From Chitinophagales bacterium (lineage in GTDB: Bacteria; Bacteroidota; Bacteroidia; Chitinophagales; JAHDHT01), in the NCBI GenBank assembly GCA_020631175.1, contig JAHDHT010000010.1, positions 33,943-39,258 of the forward strand: DNA of 5,316 nt, read 5' to 3'. Made by a program: the position numbers and the translations under genes. Below, piece after piece: positions 1 to 5,316 of the stretch (positions are counted from its first letter, which is position 1; every line of letters starts with the position of its first letter). A model generated the notes under the pieces. It ran no database searches. It was not told the DNA's origin and saw nothing but the letters and a program-made list of their open reading frames with translations.

Positions 1-965
1 GAGATTTTACCGGTTTCATGCGTTAACAAACCTGAGTTTAATCGTTTGTTAAACATGTAGTTGTTCTTGTAGTATTTGCTGTAGATATAAACGATATCCA
101 AACGGTCTTTTTCCATTTGTAACCATTCATTCACCTTTTGATTAAAATCTCCGGCTTCTTTGTTGGTTAACCAATGCATCTCAACCGGTTTTCCGATTAC
201 CATTCTGGCGTCAAGAATTTTATGTTTGGAAGCGAGCAAACGTGCTGTATGTTCATCGGCAACGACATAGTCGATGGTTTGTGCAGCTACTTCTTCAATA
301 AGATTATAGGTAGTATTTCGGTTATCTGCCTCCCATATAAAGATATCTTCCTGTAATACTGTCTCTAATTGCTCAGCTTCTGACAAAAACAAACTATTTG
401 CAGCTACGTATACATCCTTCCCTGCAATCTGTTCAGGCTTAGACAAATACTTGTCAAATACCTGCTTTTTCGTTTTGCTGTATGGATGTTTATCAAATTT
501 TCTTTGCACCAATACCATTCTGTTTTCGCAATACGTATCGGTTAGTTTAACCTGCTCATTAAGCGATTGAGCAGCAGTAAAGCGATCTGCTATGATGTCA
601 ATTTCGCCACATGACAACATGTCTAATTGTACATCTTTGTCAGGCTCGATAATTAGCTCCATTTTAAGGTTTAAATTATCGGCAAGCCTTTGCATCATAT
701 CATACTGAAAGCCCATTGGCTGCCCTTTATATACGTAGTAATCAGTGGGATTATAATTGATACCTACACGTAAAACACCTTTTTCCTGCAGTTGTGCAAG
801 ATCTTCAATTACCTGAGCTTCAGGAGCTGCCACTTCGACATCAGCCGTAGTGAAAGCACCAAAGTATAATAAGGTAACCGGAATATACAATGCGGTGAAC
901 AAAGTCCAGCAAAGTATAGGATGCTTAGTGTAAAGCCGCTTCATAATTGTTTTTACAGCGTTCAT
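1..965 (-). CDS. MltF-like membrane-anchored solute-binding protein, 5' part (C-terminus beyond window)
   Basis: The gene is cut by the left edge; 321 codons are visible, read from the ATG at 965-963. Residues 1-15 are short and basic, and residues 16-38 form one hydrophobic segment (ILCWTLFTALYIPVTLLYF), so the protein is probably held in the inner membrane with the rest in the periplasm. Residues about 55-285 read as a family 3 solute-binding fold (SBP_bac_3): GVLRVGINYNPTDYY at 63-77, GFQYDMMQRLADNL at 85-98, LSCGEIDIIAD at 117-127, and a closing WLTNKEAGDFNQKVNEWL at 265-282. In MltF this domain precedes a transglycosylase (SLT) domain that cleaves peptidoglycan. The tail at 296-321 (SKYYKNN then HETGKI) resembles the linker of that architecture, but the catalytic domain is not in view, so lytic activity is inference. 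A second in-frame ATG at 944-942 (residue 8) could also serve as start. A hairpin terminator separates it from the upstream operon, so it should have its own promoter in 966-1177; I could not place one confidently. Confidence 0.8.
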   Translation of the reverse strand, partial: MNAVKTIMKRLYTKHPILCWTLFTALYIPVTLLYFGAFTTADVEVAAPEAQVIEDLAQLQEKGVLRVGINYNPTDYYVYKGQPMGFQYDMMQRLADNLNLKMELIIEPDKDVQLDMLSCGEIDIIADRFTAAQSLNEQVKLTDTYCENRMVLVQRKFDKHPYSKTKKQVFDKYLSKPEQIAGKDVYVAANSLFLSEAEQLETVLQEDIFIWEADNRNTTYNLIEEVAAQTIDYVVADEHTARLLASKHKILDARMVIGKPVEMHWLTNKEAGDFNQKVNEWLQMEKDRLDIVYIYSKYYKNNYMFNKRLNSGLLTHETGKI

Positions 966-1029
966 ATTTTAGCTTTTTTACAACGAACGCTTTCTATTGC
1001 AAAAGGTGGACCAATTCAATCCATCCGGA

Positions 1030-1043
1030 ATGCAATTTTGCAT
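1030..1043. repeat. Small inverted repeat ATGCAA-TT-TTGCAT upstream of the MltF-like gene
   Basis: Two perfect 6-base arms are separated by TT, 65 bases upstream of the start codon of the MltF-like gene. The position would suit an operator or a protein-binding dyad, but the arms are short and AT-rich, so chance occurrence is quite possible. Confidence 0.3.
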
Positions 1044-1121
1044 CTCTAAATGTTAATTATCTTGGGAAAGCCCTGAAACAAGGAGTTTCGAGCCATATTA
1101 ATAAGCATTTAAAGTGCAAAC

Positions 1122-1154
1122 GTCTTATTAAACGTAGCATTTAACGTTTAAGAC
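1122..1154. repeat. Interrupted inverted repeat in the intergenic region
   Basis: TTAAACGT (1128-1135) pairs with ACGTTTAA (1144-1151), and GTC (1122-1124) with GAC (1152-1154), leaving a three-base bulge and an eight-base loop. There is no T-tract on either side, so it is not a typical terminator. It lies between the operon terminator and the MltF-like gene, where a promoter or operator for that gene is expected. Function is unknown. Confidence 0.3.
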
Positions 1155-1177
1155 ATAATAAAGTTAGGCTTAAACAT

Positions 1178-1205
1178 AAAAAAACGCCTCAATTGAGGCG
1201 TTTTT
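1178..1205 (-). terminator. Rho-independent terminator of the repeat-protein operon
   Basis: CGCCTC and GAGGCG flank AATT, and the surrounding A and T runs extend this to a perfect 26-base palindrome (1180-1205). Read on the minus strand, the GC-rich stem is followed by seven T residues (1184-1178). It lies 45 bases downstream of the TAA stop of the 375-residue gene. On the plus strand the hairpin is followed by five T residues, so it could also stop antisense transcription leaving the MltF-like region. Confidence 0.88.
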
Positions 1206-1250
1206 GCATTTGTTATTGCTTATTTTTTAAGGGTTTATAAACTATTTCCC

Positions 1251-2378
1251 TTAGTTTTTGATGAAGACATCACTATTCTGATCATATTCACCTAATTTTT
1301 GAATATGCTCATCATTGATAACGAAAGCTTTAATTTCTTCATTTGTTTTAAATGAAGTCGTGTACCACTCCGGTAAAGAGTTTACTTTCATCAACTTAGT
1401 GATCTTTACATTTAACCAATCTCTGGTGTTGCTTGGCGCTTTAATTTTTACTAAAGCCTGCGATTCTTTTAATCGCTCAACCATTTTACCAAAAGAAATC
1501 AGTTTTCCGCTTTCCAGATTATTTAACAGATCGAAGATGTTTGCCTGATCCATAAATCCATATCCTTTATCAGCTTTCATGTTTTCTAACTCTTTATATC
1601 TGTCGAAAACAGCTTTGTTAGAAATGCCAAACTGACTGGCATTGTTATATTCTTCCGGATCTTCGAAGTTTCCGTCTTTTGCGCTCTTGTATGCTTCAGC
1701 ATCGCCAAATCCGCTGTCTTTAGCAGCGCGGTATTCTTCAGCATTTGCTCCAACATAACCTGCTTTTAAAGCATCTTTAAATTCTACAAAAGAATCGAAA
1801 CCGGCAGATCTTGCAAAACGGTATAAATCACCATCTTTCTTAATGCTTTTTACTTTACCGAAGTAGTTGTCTTTAACTTCTCCAGCCAATTTAGCCGCAT
1901 TAACTTTGGCAACACCACCGATAAATCCGGTGTTTTTCGCTTTGTCGTATTCTTCCTTAGATGAAAAACCATCCGCAACACTTTGCTGATATTCATCATT
2001 GTTTTCGAAACCGGCATTCAAAGAAGCATAATACTCATCACCTGATTTATATGACTTCTTCATTCCTTCCTCATAATCCTCAATGGTTTTATAACCATTA
2101 CCGCTTACTGAATAAACCGTATTTTCATTCACAAAGTAAAACTCACTTTTACCTGCTCCTGAAACCTGATTAATTAAACCTCTTGTTCTGCTTAAAAAGT
2201 CTCCGGATTTTGCTTCCTTAACTTCTCCGTTTGTAGCTGCTTCCTTTTTAGTAAAAAGATGCTCAGGTTTGTACTGATCTACAAGCTCAACAAAGGCCTG
2301 TAAATCTGCCAATTCAATTACCGGCATATTTTTAAAGGAATCAACCTCTATATATTTTCTTTTTTTACTCGCTCCCAT
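1251..2378 (-). CDS. Soluble 14-residue-repeat protein of unknown function (375 aa)
   Basis: I do not recognise a named family. There is no signal peptide or membrane segment, so it is probably cytoplasmic. Residues 1-80 are a mixed N-terminal region: basic MGASKKRKY, then a likely helix at 19-37, then FLSRTRGLINQV at 61-72. Residues 95-164 contain five tandem units with an exact 14-residue period beginning at 95, 109, 123, 137 and 151. The consensus is G-F/Y-x4-E/D-Y-x2-A-x3, for example GFSSKEEYDKAKNT. After a break at 165-192, five further units run from 193 to about 264, one stretched to 16 residues. Residues 273-375 form a non-repeated C-terminal region with WLNVKITKLMKV at 321-332. The ATG lies 9 bases after the stop of the upstream membrane-protein gene, so the two are surely cotranscribed and may act together. 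A hairpin terminator follows. The spaced aromatic pair and conserved Ala suggest short packed helices. Binding to protein, glycan or the neighbouring repeat protein are all open. Confidence 0.88.
   Translation of the reverse strand: MGASKKRKYIEVDSFKNMPVIELADLQAFVELVDQYKPEHLFTKKEAATNGEVKEAKSGDFLSRTRGLINQVSGAGKSEFYFVNENTVYSVSGNGYKTIEDYEEGMKKSYKSGDEYYASLNAGFENNDEYQQSVADGFSSKEEYDKAKNTGFIGGVAKVNAAKLAGEVKDNYFGKVKSIKKDGDLYRFARSAGFDSFVEFKDALKAGYVGANAEEYRAAKDSGFGDAEAYKSAKDGNFEDPEEYNNASQFGISNKAVFDRYKELENMKADKGYGFMDQANIFDLLNNLESGKLISFGKMVERLKESQALVKIKAPSNTRDWLNVKITKLMKVNSLPEWYTTSFKTNEEIKAFVINDEHIQKLGEYDQNSDVFIKN
1587..2096 (-). repeat. Region encoding about ten 14-residue GF..EY..A repeats
   Basis: This region encodes residues 95-264 of the soluble repeat protein. 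The first block of five units (2096-1887) keeps an exact 42-base period. The second block (1802-1587) has five units, one with two extra residues. The fifth unit (GFIGGVAKVNAAKL) has lost the EY pair. Units have diverged while keeping the G-aromatic start and the central aromatic, which points to protein-level constraint and not recent DNA duplication. Confidence 0.8.
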
Positions 2379-2387
2379 TGTAATATT

Positions 2388-3722
2388 TTAGTTTTTTGAG
2401 TTATCCAATTGTTCTTTCATGTTCTGCCAGAACTCGATACGCTCATTAATGTAATCAGCCTGATTTACATCTAAATCTTTTTGGTTTTCACGAATTAGTT
2501 CTTCTAATGCGCTCAACTTAGATTCTATTTTTTCCAGATTGAATTTTAATGTGGCGATATCTTCTGATTTCTCAGCAGAAGTTGCTGCAACTGCATTGCT
2601 TTCTTTTGTTACAGGTTTAACTTCTTCTTTCTTTACAGATTTAACTTCTTCCGTTTTTGTCGTTGCTTTAACTTCAGCTTTTTCTTCAGTCTTCTTTTCT
2701 GCAACTTTCTCTTCAACAACTTTTTCTTCGGTAGATTTTTCTTCTACTTTAGCTTTAGCCGTTAACTTGACCGTTTCTTTAGAATCTTCTGTTTTAGTTT
2801 CAACTGTTTTCTCTTTTAAATCCGCATCATTATTGTTTCGTTTAATACCTAAACGATCCTGAATTCTCGATTTTAATAAAGAAGATTTATCCGATTCTAA
2901 CTTACGACCTTTTGTAACTTCTTTGCTAATTGCAGCATCTGTTCTCTGAACTTTAGAATTGGCTAATTTAGAAACATCTTTAGTGGCTTCTTTACCACTT
3001 TGAACTGCGCTTTTACCAGCCTCAACTGTTTTGTCAGCAACCTTACTTGTTTCTTCACCAGCCTTTTTCGCTATTGCTTTTGTTTTACTTGCAGCAGCTT
3101 CACCAGCTTCTTTTGTTTTGTCAGAAGCAGATTTTGCAAGCTCTTTCGTTTTATCGGCTGCGTCTTTAGTAACTTCTTTTGTCTTATCTACAGCACCTTT
3201 AGTTACTTCTTTCGTTTTATCAACCGCATCTTTCGTTACTTCTTTTGTCTTGTCGACAGCTGAAGAAGTAAGCTCTTTCGTTTTGTCAACCGCATCCTTA
3301 GTAACTTCTTTTGTTTTGTCAACGGCACCTTTTGTTGCATCAGAAATTTTTTGTGTTCCTTTATTAATGGCATCACCAGTTGAAGCAACAATTCCTGAAG
3401 TTGCATCTTTTGCTTTATTAGCTGTTGAGCTAATTGCACTTTTCGTTTTATCTAATGTTTTAGATAAGATATTTTCTTTCGAAGCTTTTTTATCTTTTAA
3501 ATGCTCTTTCTTGGCTTTACGGTCAGCCATTTTGTGATCTTTCTTATTGTTACCCGATCCGGCAAATAATAAGAAAAGGAAAAACAATGCTAAGCCAAAT
3601 AATAAAAGGTGCTTCACCCTTAATCCTGCCAGAAAACCGGATAAATTATCTTCCTGCTCCTGAACTTCTCCTTCAGCAAGGTGATCCAGCTCCTGTTCCT
3701 GATTTTGATTTTCTTGTTCCAT
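2388..3722 (-). CDS. Single-pass membrane protein with LEA-like 11-residue repeats and C-terminal coiled coil (444 aa)
   Basis: Residues 1-34 are rich in Glu and Gln. Residues 38-55 form one strongly hydrophobic helix (LLLFGLALFFLFLLFAG). The following stretch, 60-83, is very Lys-rich, so by the positive-inside rule the large C-terminal part should be cytoplasmic; the sequence alone does not settle topology. Residues 89-231 hold thirteen 11-residue units in unbroken register. The best conserved (133-209) follow AVDKTKEVTKD, which resembles the amphipathic 11-mers of group 3 late embryogenesis abundant (LEA_4) proteins. Residues about 300-375 are low-complexity Lys/Glu/Val/Thr. Residues 388-440 look like a coiled coil (LEKIESKLSALEELI), with an aromatic FW at 431-432. 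LEA proteins are known for protecting proteins and membranes during desiccation or osmotic stress. That role here is inference, and apolipoprotein-like or YtxH-like helical matches are alternatives. The gene lies between the LapA-like gene (45-base gap) and the soluble repeat gene (9-base gap). Confidence 0.88.
   Translation of the reverse strand: MEQENQNQEQELDHLAEGEVQEQEDNLSGFLAGLRVKHLLLFGLALFFLFLLFAGSGNNKKDHKMADRKAKKEHLKDKKASKENILSKTLDKTKSAISSTANKAKDATSGIVASTGDAINKGTQKISDATKGAVDKTKEVTKDAVDKTKELTSSAVDKTKEVTKDAVDKTKEVTKGAVDKTKEVTKDAADKTKELAKSASDKTKEAGEAAASKTKAIAKKAGEETSKVADKTVEAGKSAVQSGKEATKDVSKLANSKVQRTDAAISKEVTKGRKLESDKSSLLKSRIQDRLGIKRNNNDADLKEKTVETKTEDSKETVKLTAKAKVEEKSTEEKVVEEKVAEKKTEEKAEVKATTKTEEVKSVKKEEVKPVTKESNAVAATSAEKSEDIATLKFNLEKIESKLSALEELIRENQKDLDVNQADYINERIEFWQNMKEQLDNSKN
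3030..3458 (-). repeat. 33-base tandem repeat array encoding LEA-like 11-mers (13 units)
   Basis: This encodes residues 89-231 of the 444-residue membrane protein. Seven units at 3326-3096 are clearly alike at the DNA level (VDKTKE or a close variant in each). Codons for the same residues differ between units: Val is GTA, GTT or GTC, Lys is AAA or AAG, and Thr is ACA or ACG. Synonymous drift with amino acid conservation implies an old array kept by selection on the protein. The array also produces long open frames on the opposite strand that are artefacts. Confidence 0.88.
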
Positions 3723-3767
3723 TTGTTAATTACTACTATTTTGAATTGATAATAAATATTTTGTCCG

Positions 3768-4169
3768 CTACGATTTAAGATCATCCAATAGATCTTCAGC
3801 GGCATCTGTCTGACGTTCGATATCCTGAAGTAAAGCTTCATTGCCATCAACCGGAGTTCTAAGCATTGTATTACTTAATGTCTCCAAACTCATTTTCATT
3901 CCTTCAATCTGACGCTCTAAATCATATACTTTCTTCTTGTAACTCTTCAATGAGCCTCCACCCTTTCTGAATAAATTCGGGAAATGAAAAAACATGCCTA
4001 AAGCAAATCCAATCAATCCGAAGATCATTGTTAAATATCCAAGCCCCATGGCATAGGTGCCAATCAATGGCAAGCTAAATGTTACCTCCTGACTGTTATT
4101 TAAAAAGAATAATACCAGGATGATGGCTAAAATCAGTGCTGCAATTAAAAAGTCGATTACTCTGTTCAT
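3768..4169 (-). CDS. LapA-domain (DUF1049) inner-membrane protein (133 aa)
   Basis: Two membrane helices at about residues 5-23 and 41-62 are joined by a short loop carrying NNSQEVTFSLPLIG (24-37). This is the pattern of the LapA/DUF1049 domain: a first helix, an Asn-x-x-x-Val turn with a short beta stretch, a glycine-rich second helix ending GFALGMFF, then a basic coiled segment (LKSYKKKVYDLERQIEGM at 74-91). In E. coli, LapA works with LapB (YciM) in controlling lipopolysaccharide synthesis. Here no lapB lies beside it, so that role cannot be transferred. The tail (105-133) is acidic and helical. The ATG start at 4169 lies 33 bases after the small upstream gene, and a -7 type promoter element lies just before it. 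A 45-base gap separates it from the LEA-like membrane-protein gene, its likely operon partner. Confidence 0.88.
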   Translation of the reverse strand: MNRVIDFLIAALILAIILVLFFLNNSQEVTFSLPLIGTYAMGLGYLTMIFGLIGFALGMFFHFPNLFRKGGGSLKSYKKKVYDLERQIEGMKMSLETLSNTMLRTPVDGNEALLQDIERQTDAAEDLLDDLKS

Positions 4170-4192
4170 AGTATATTTTTTATAAGAGGGTG

Positions 4193-4200
4193 CAAAATTA
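4193..4200 (-). promoter_or_regulatory. Candidate Bacteroidetes -7 promoter element before the LapA-like gene
   Basis: On the minus strand this reads TAATTTTG, an exact match to TAnnTTTG, the -7 element of the Bacteroidetes primary sigma factor. It lies 23 bases upstream of the LapA-like ATG and directly after the stop codon of the small upstream gene, so the 5' leader would be very short (roughly 15-20 bases). A clear TTTG -33 element is not visible at the usual spacing, which lowers confidence. Confidence 0.45.
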
Positions 4201-4202
4201 TA

Positions 4203-4379
4203 TTATTCTTTATTATCATTTGTTATCACCTGAATAAATTTTGCGGCAGTTTCTATACTTTTTACCATATAAAGGTCAAGTACACGCGCAAATAACTGAA
4301 CAGAAGAGATCGTATTTAAGACTTTCTTTTTTGAAGTCTCCTTTATTTCTTTCTCCTGATACAGTTCGTTTAAATCCAT
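4203..4379 (-). CDS. Small conserved-looking protein of unknown function (58 aa)
   Basis: An ATG at 4379-4377 opens a 58-codon frame that ends in TAA at 4205-4203. The start reads MDLNELYQEKEIKETSKKK, a highly charged N-terminal section (1-19). It is followed by an amphipathic or weakly hydrophobic stretch at about 21-52 (VQLFARVLDLYMV, then IETAAKFIQVI) and a polar NDNKE end. There are no Cys, Trp, Pro or Gly residues, so it is probably all helical and perhaps peripheral to the membrane. The ordered composition, ATG start and position 33 bases ahead of the LapA-like gene on the same strand argue for a real gene, probably the first of the operon. I know no family for it. No good promoter was seen upstream, although a near match (TGTTTTTG) lies about 30 bases before the start. 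Confidence 0.6.
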   Translation of the reverse strand: MDLNELYQEKEIKETSKKKVLNTISSVQLFARVLDLYMVKSIETAAKFIQVITNDNKE

Positions 4380-4465
4380 TCAATAACAATTCAATGTTTC
4401 AGATCTCAAAAACAATTCACCTAAACCATTGACTATAAACAACTTATTTCTATTGGAAAAATTCC

Positions 4466-4485
4466 TGAAGAAAACTTTTTCTTCA
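4466..4485. repeat. Perfect inverted repeat between the sigma factor gene and the operon
   Basis: TGAAGAAAA and TTTTCTTCA are perfect 9-base arms around CT. A smaller dyad, GGAA-AAA-TTCC (4455-4465), lies immediately next to it on the downstream side for minus-strand transcription. The stem is AT-rich and would need a few unpaired bases at its tip, so it could be a weak terminator for the sigma gene or an operator for the small gene that starts 87 bases further on. Neither can be decided from sequence. Confidence 0.4.
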
Positions 4486-4598
4486 AATGAAATACCGCCA
4501 TAGCTGATTAGGATGAAGTCAATTTTTCAACCCGTATAAATTAGACTGTTTAAGCCGAGATAGTAACGGTTTTTCCACAATTTTTATTTGGCTTTTTT

Positions 4599-5168
4599 TC
4601 AGGCAGAAAATTCTTTCCTATAAATCTCAATAATTCTTTTTCTCGCTCTGTGAAGTCGCATTTTTATTGCGCTTTCTGTTGCATTTAATTGAGCAGCAAT
4701 AACAGGAACAGTTAAACCGTCCTGGTATTTCATTAAGATCAGTACTCGATCGCCCGATGGCAGATGTTCAAAAATTTGTTTGACACGATCAATTTCTATT
4801 TCAAGCATTTTTTTCTCCTCGATCTGATCACTTTGCTCAACTTCAGTCTGATTAATATCGACATTGTCACTAAACACTTTTCGCTTCTTCTTTTTCACCC
4901 GCAAAAAATCAAGACAGCCATTGTAAGTAATTCGATACAACCAGGTCGCAAAAGAAGATTTCCCTTTAAACTTAGACAGGTTTAACATGGTCTTGGTGAG
5001 AATAGTCTGCGTTAGATCCTCTGCATCCGCTTCATTTTGAACCATAGCATAGCACTTACGAAATACCTTGTTCGCATAACGATCATATAGCTCGCCAAAA
5101 TAACTCAACTCACCCGAATTGATAATTTTGGCGATTATTTCGTCATCGCTAAGTTGCTTTAAATCCAA
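4599..5168 (-). CDS. ECF-type RNA polymerase sigma factor (189 aa, TTG start)
   Basis: An extracytoplasmic-function sigma-70 protein that would direct RNA polymerase to its own set of promoters. Sigma region 2 spans about 22-90: FGELYDRYANKVFRKCYAM, the acidic NEADAEDLTQTI (45-56) typical of region 2.2, and SSFATWLYRITYNGCLDFLR (71-90) for regions 2.3-2.4. A charged linker (91-128) precedes sigma region 4 at about 129-180, with helix-turn-helix LTVPVIAAQLNATESAIKM (152-170) and RLHRARKRI. Length is normal for the family. The frame has no upstream ATG: a TAA lies ten codons before the TTG at 5168-5166, and the next in-frame ATG (residue 42) would delete part of region 2. The TTG places LSDDEII where family members usually begin, so it is the best start. 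No anti-sigma gene follows; the next 219 bases are without a supported gene. Its target promoters and inducing signal are unknown. Confidence 0.92.
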   Translation of the reverse strand: MDLKQLSDDEIIAKIINSGELSYFGELYDRYANKVFRKCYAMVQNEADAEDLTQTILTKTMLNLSKFKGKSSFATWLYRITYNGCLDFLRVKKKKRKVFSDNVDINQTEVEQSDQIEEKKMLEIEIDRVKQIFEHLPSGDRVLILMKYQDGLTVPVIAAQLNATESAIKMRLHRARKRIIEIYRKEFSA

Positions 5169-5316
5169 ATATACCGCGTTGTTTTCCCATTAGTAGATAA
5201 GTGAATTGGAGCAAATAATCAAGTTAATGCATGTTTTGGACGGTAAAAGTACCAAAGGTTAACACAATTTTTTTCTAAGTCCGCTATCACAACGCTGCAT
5301 ACCAATATTTATGCCC

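Noticed and set aside
947..1144. Plus-strand frame of 65 codons overlapping the start of the MltF-like gene
   Set aside because: Composition is not protein-like, it overlaps a well-supported gene start on the other strand, and no promoter or partner gene is visible.
2539..2862. Plus-strand frame of 107 codons rich in Ser, Val and Phe
   Set aside because: Antisense to the Lys/Glu-rich low-complexity part of the 444-residue protein; GAA/AAA codons read backwards give TTC/TTT, so its openness is a composition effect.
3031..3537. Long plus-strand open frame (168 codons) rich in SFVLSTA repeats
   Set aside because: It is the antisense reading of the 33-base LEA-like repeat array, which keeps all codons periodic and free of stops. 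The minus-strand frame has a membrane helix, repeats and a coiled coil and fits the operon.
4241..4432. Plus-strand frame of 63 codons
   Set aside because: It lies opposite the more convincing 58-residue minus-strand gene and has no supporting context.
4380..4526. Minus-strand open stretch of 48 codons whose TGA stop directly abuts the ATG of the 58-residue gene
   Set aside because: It has no ATG or GTG start at its beginning, and its Phe/Asn/Leu-rich composition is what random AT-rich DNA gives. It could be a gene remnant, but nothing identifies it.
5166..5173. Exact TAnnTTTG match (TATATTTG) on the minus strand at the sigma factor start
   Set aside because: It overlaps the proposed TTG start codon, so a transcript from it would begin inside the gene, and no -33 element is present. 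Probably chance.
5175..5190. ATG at about 5190 just upstream of the sigma factor as an alternative start
   Set aside because: It is out of frame with the sigma factor and reaches a TAG after 13 codons.
5169..5316. Possible gene ends or starts at the right edge, including an ATG at 5311
   Set aside because: Only short frames are visible on both strands and too little sequence remains to support a gene.

Overview
The window is AT-rich, every supported gene lies on the minus strand, and nothing resembling a Shine-Dalgarno sequence precedes the starts. One site matches the Bacteroidetes -7 promoter element (TAnnTTTG). The protein families present (an ECF sigma factor of the common Bacteroidetes type, a LapA/DUF1049 membrane protein, an MltF-like solute-binding protein) fit a Bacteroidota chromosome, perhaps Sphingobacteriaceae such as Pedobacter. 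The genus is inference. There are no rRNA, tRNA, CRISPR or insertion sequences.

Layout in the direction of transcription (right to left). Positions 5316-5169 hold no gene I can support. An ECF sigma factor (5168-4599) must begin at a TTG codon, and no anti-sigma gene follows it. A 219-base gap (4598-4380) contains a 20-base inverted repeat. Next comes a compact cluster: a 58-residue protein of unknown function (4379-4203), a two-helix LapA-domain membrane protein (4169-3768), a 444-residue single-pass membrane protein with an array of 11-residue LEA-like repeats (3722-2388), and a 375-residue soluble protein with a 14-residue GF..xxEY..A repeat (2378-1251). The gaps are 33, 45 and 9 bases, so these four look like one operon, with a likely extra promoter just before the LapA gene. 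A strong palindromic hairpin at 1178-1205 closes the operon.

After a gap (1177-966) with two small inverted repeats, the 5' part of a separate gene runs off the left edge (965-1). It encodes a membrane-anchored periplasmic solute-binding domain of the MltF type, probably followed outside the window by a lytic transglycosylase domain.

How the genes work together is inference. Membrane proteins (LapA-like and LEA-like) sit beside a soluble repeat protein and downstream of an ECF sigma factor, which suggests a stress-related envelope or membrane-associated role. The pair of adjacent repeat proteins, one membrane-tethered and one soluble, is the least explained and most interesting part of the window.
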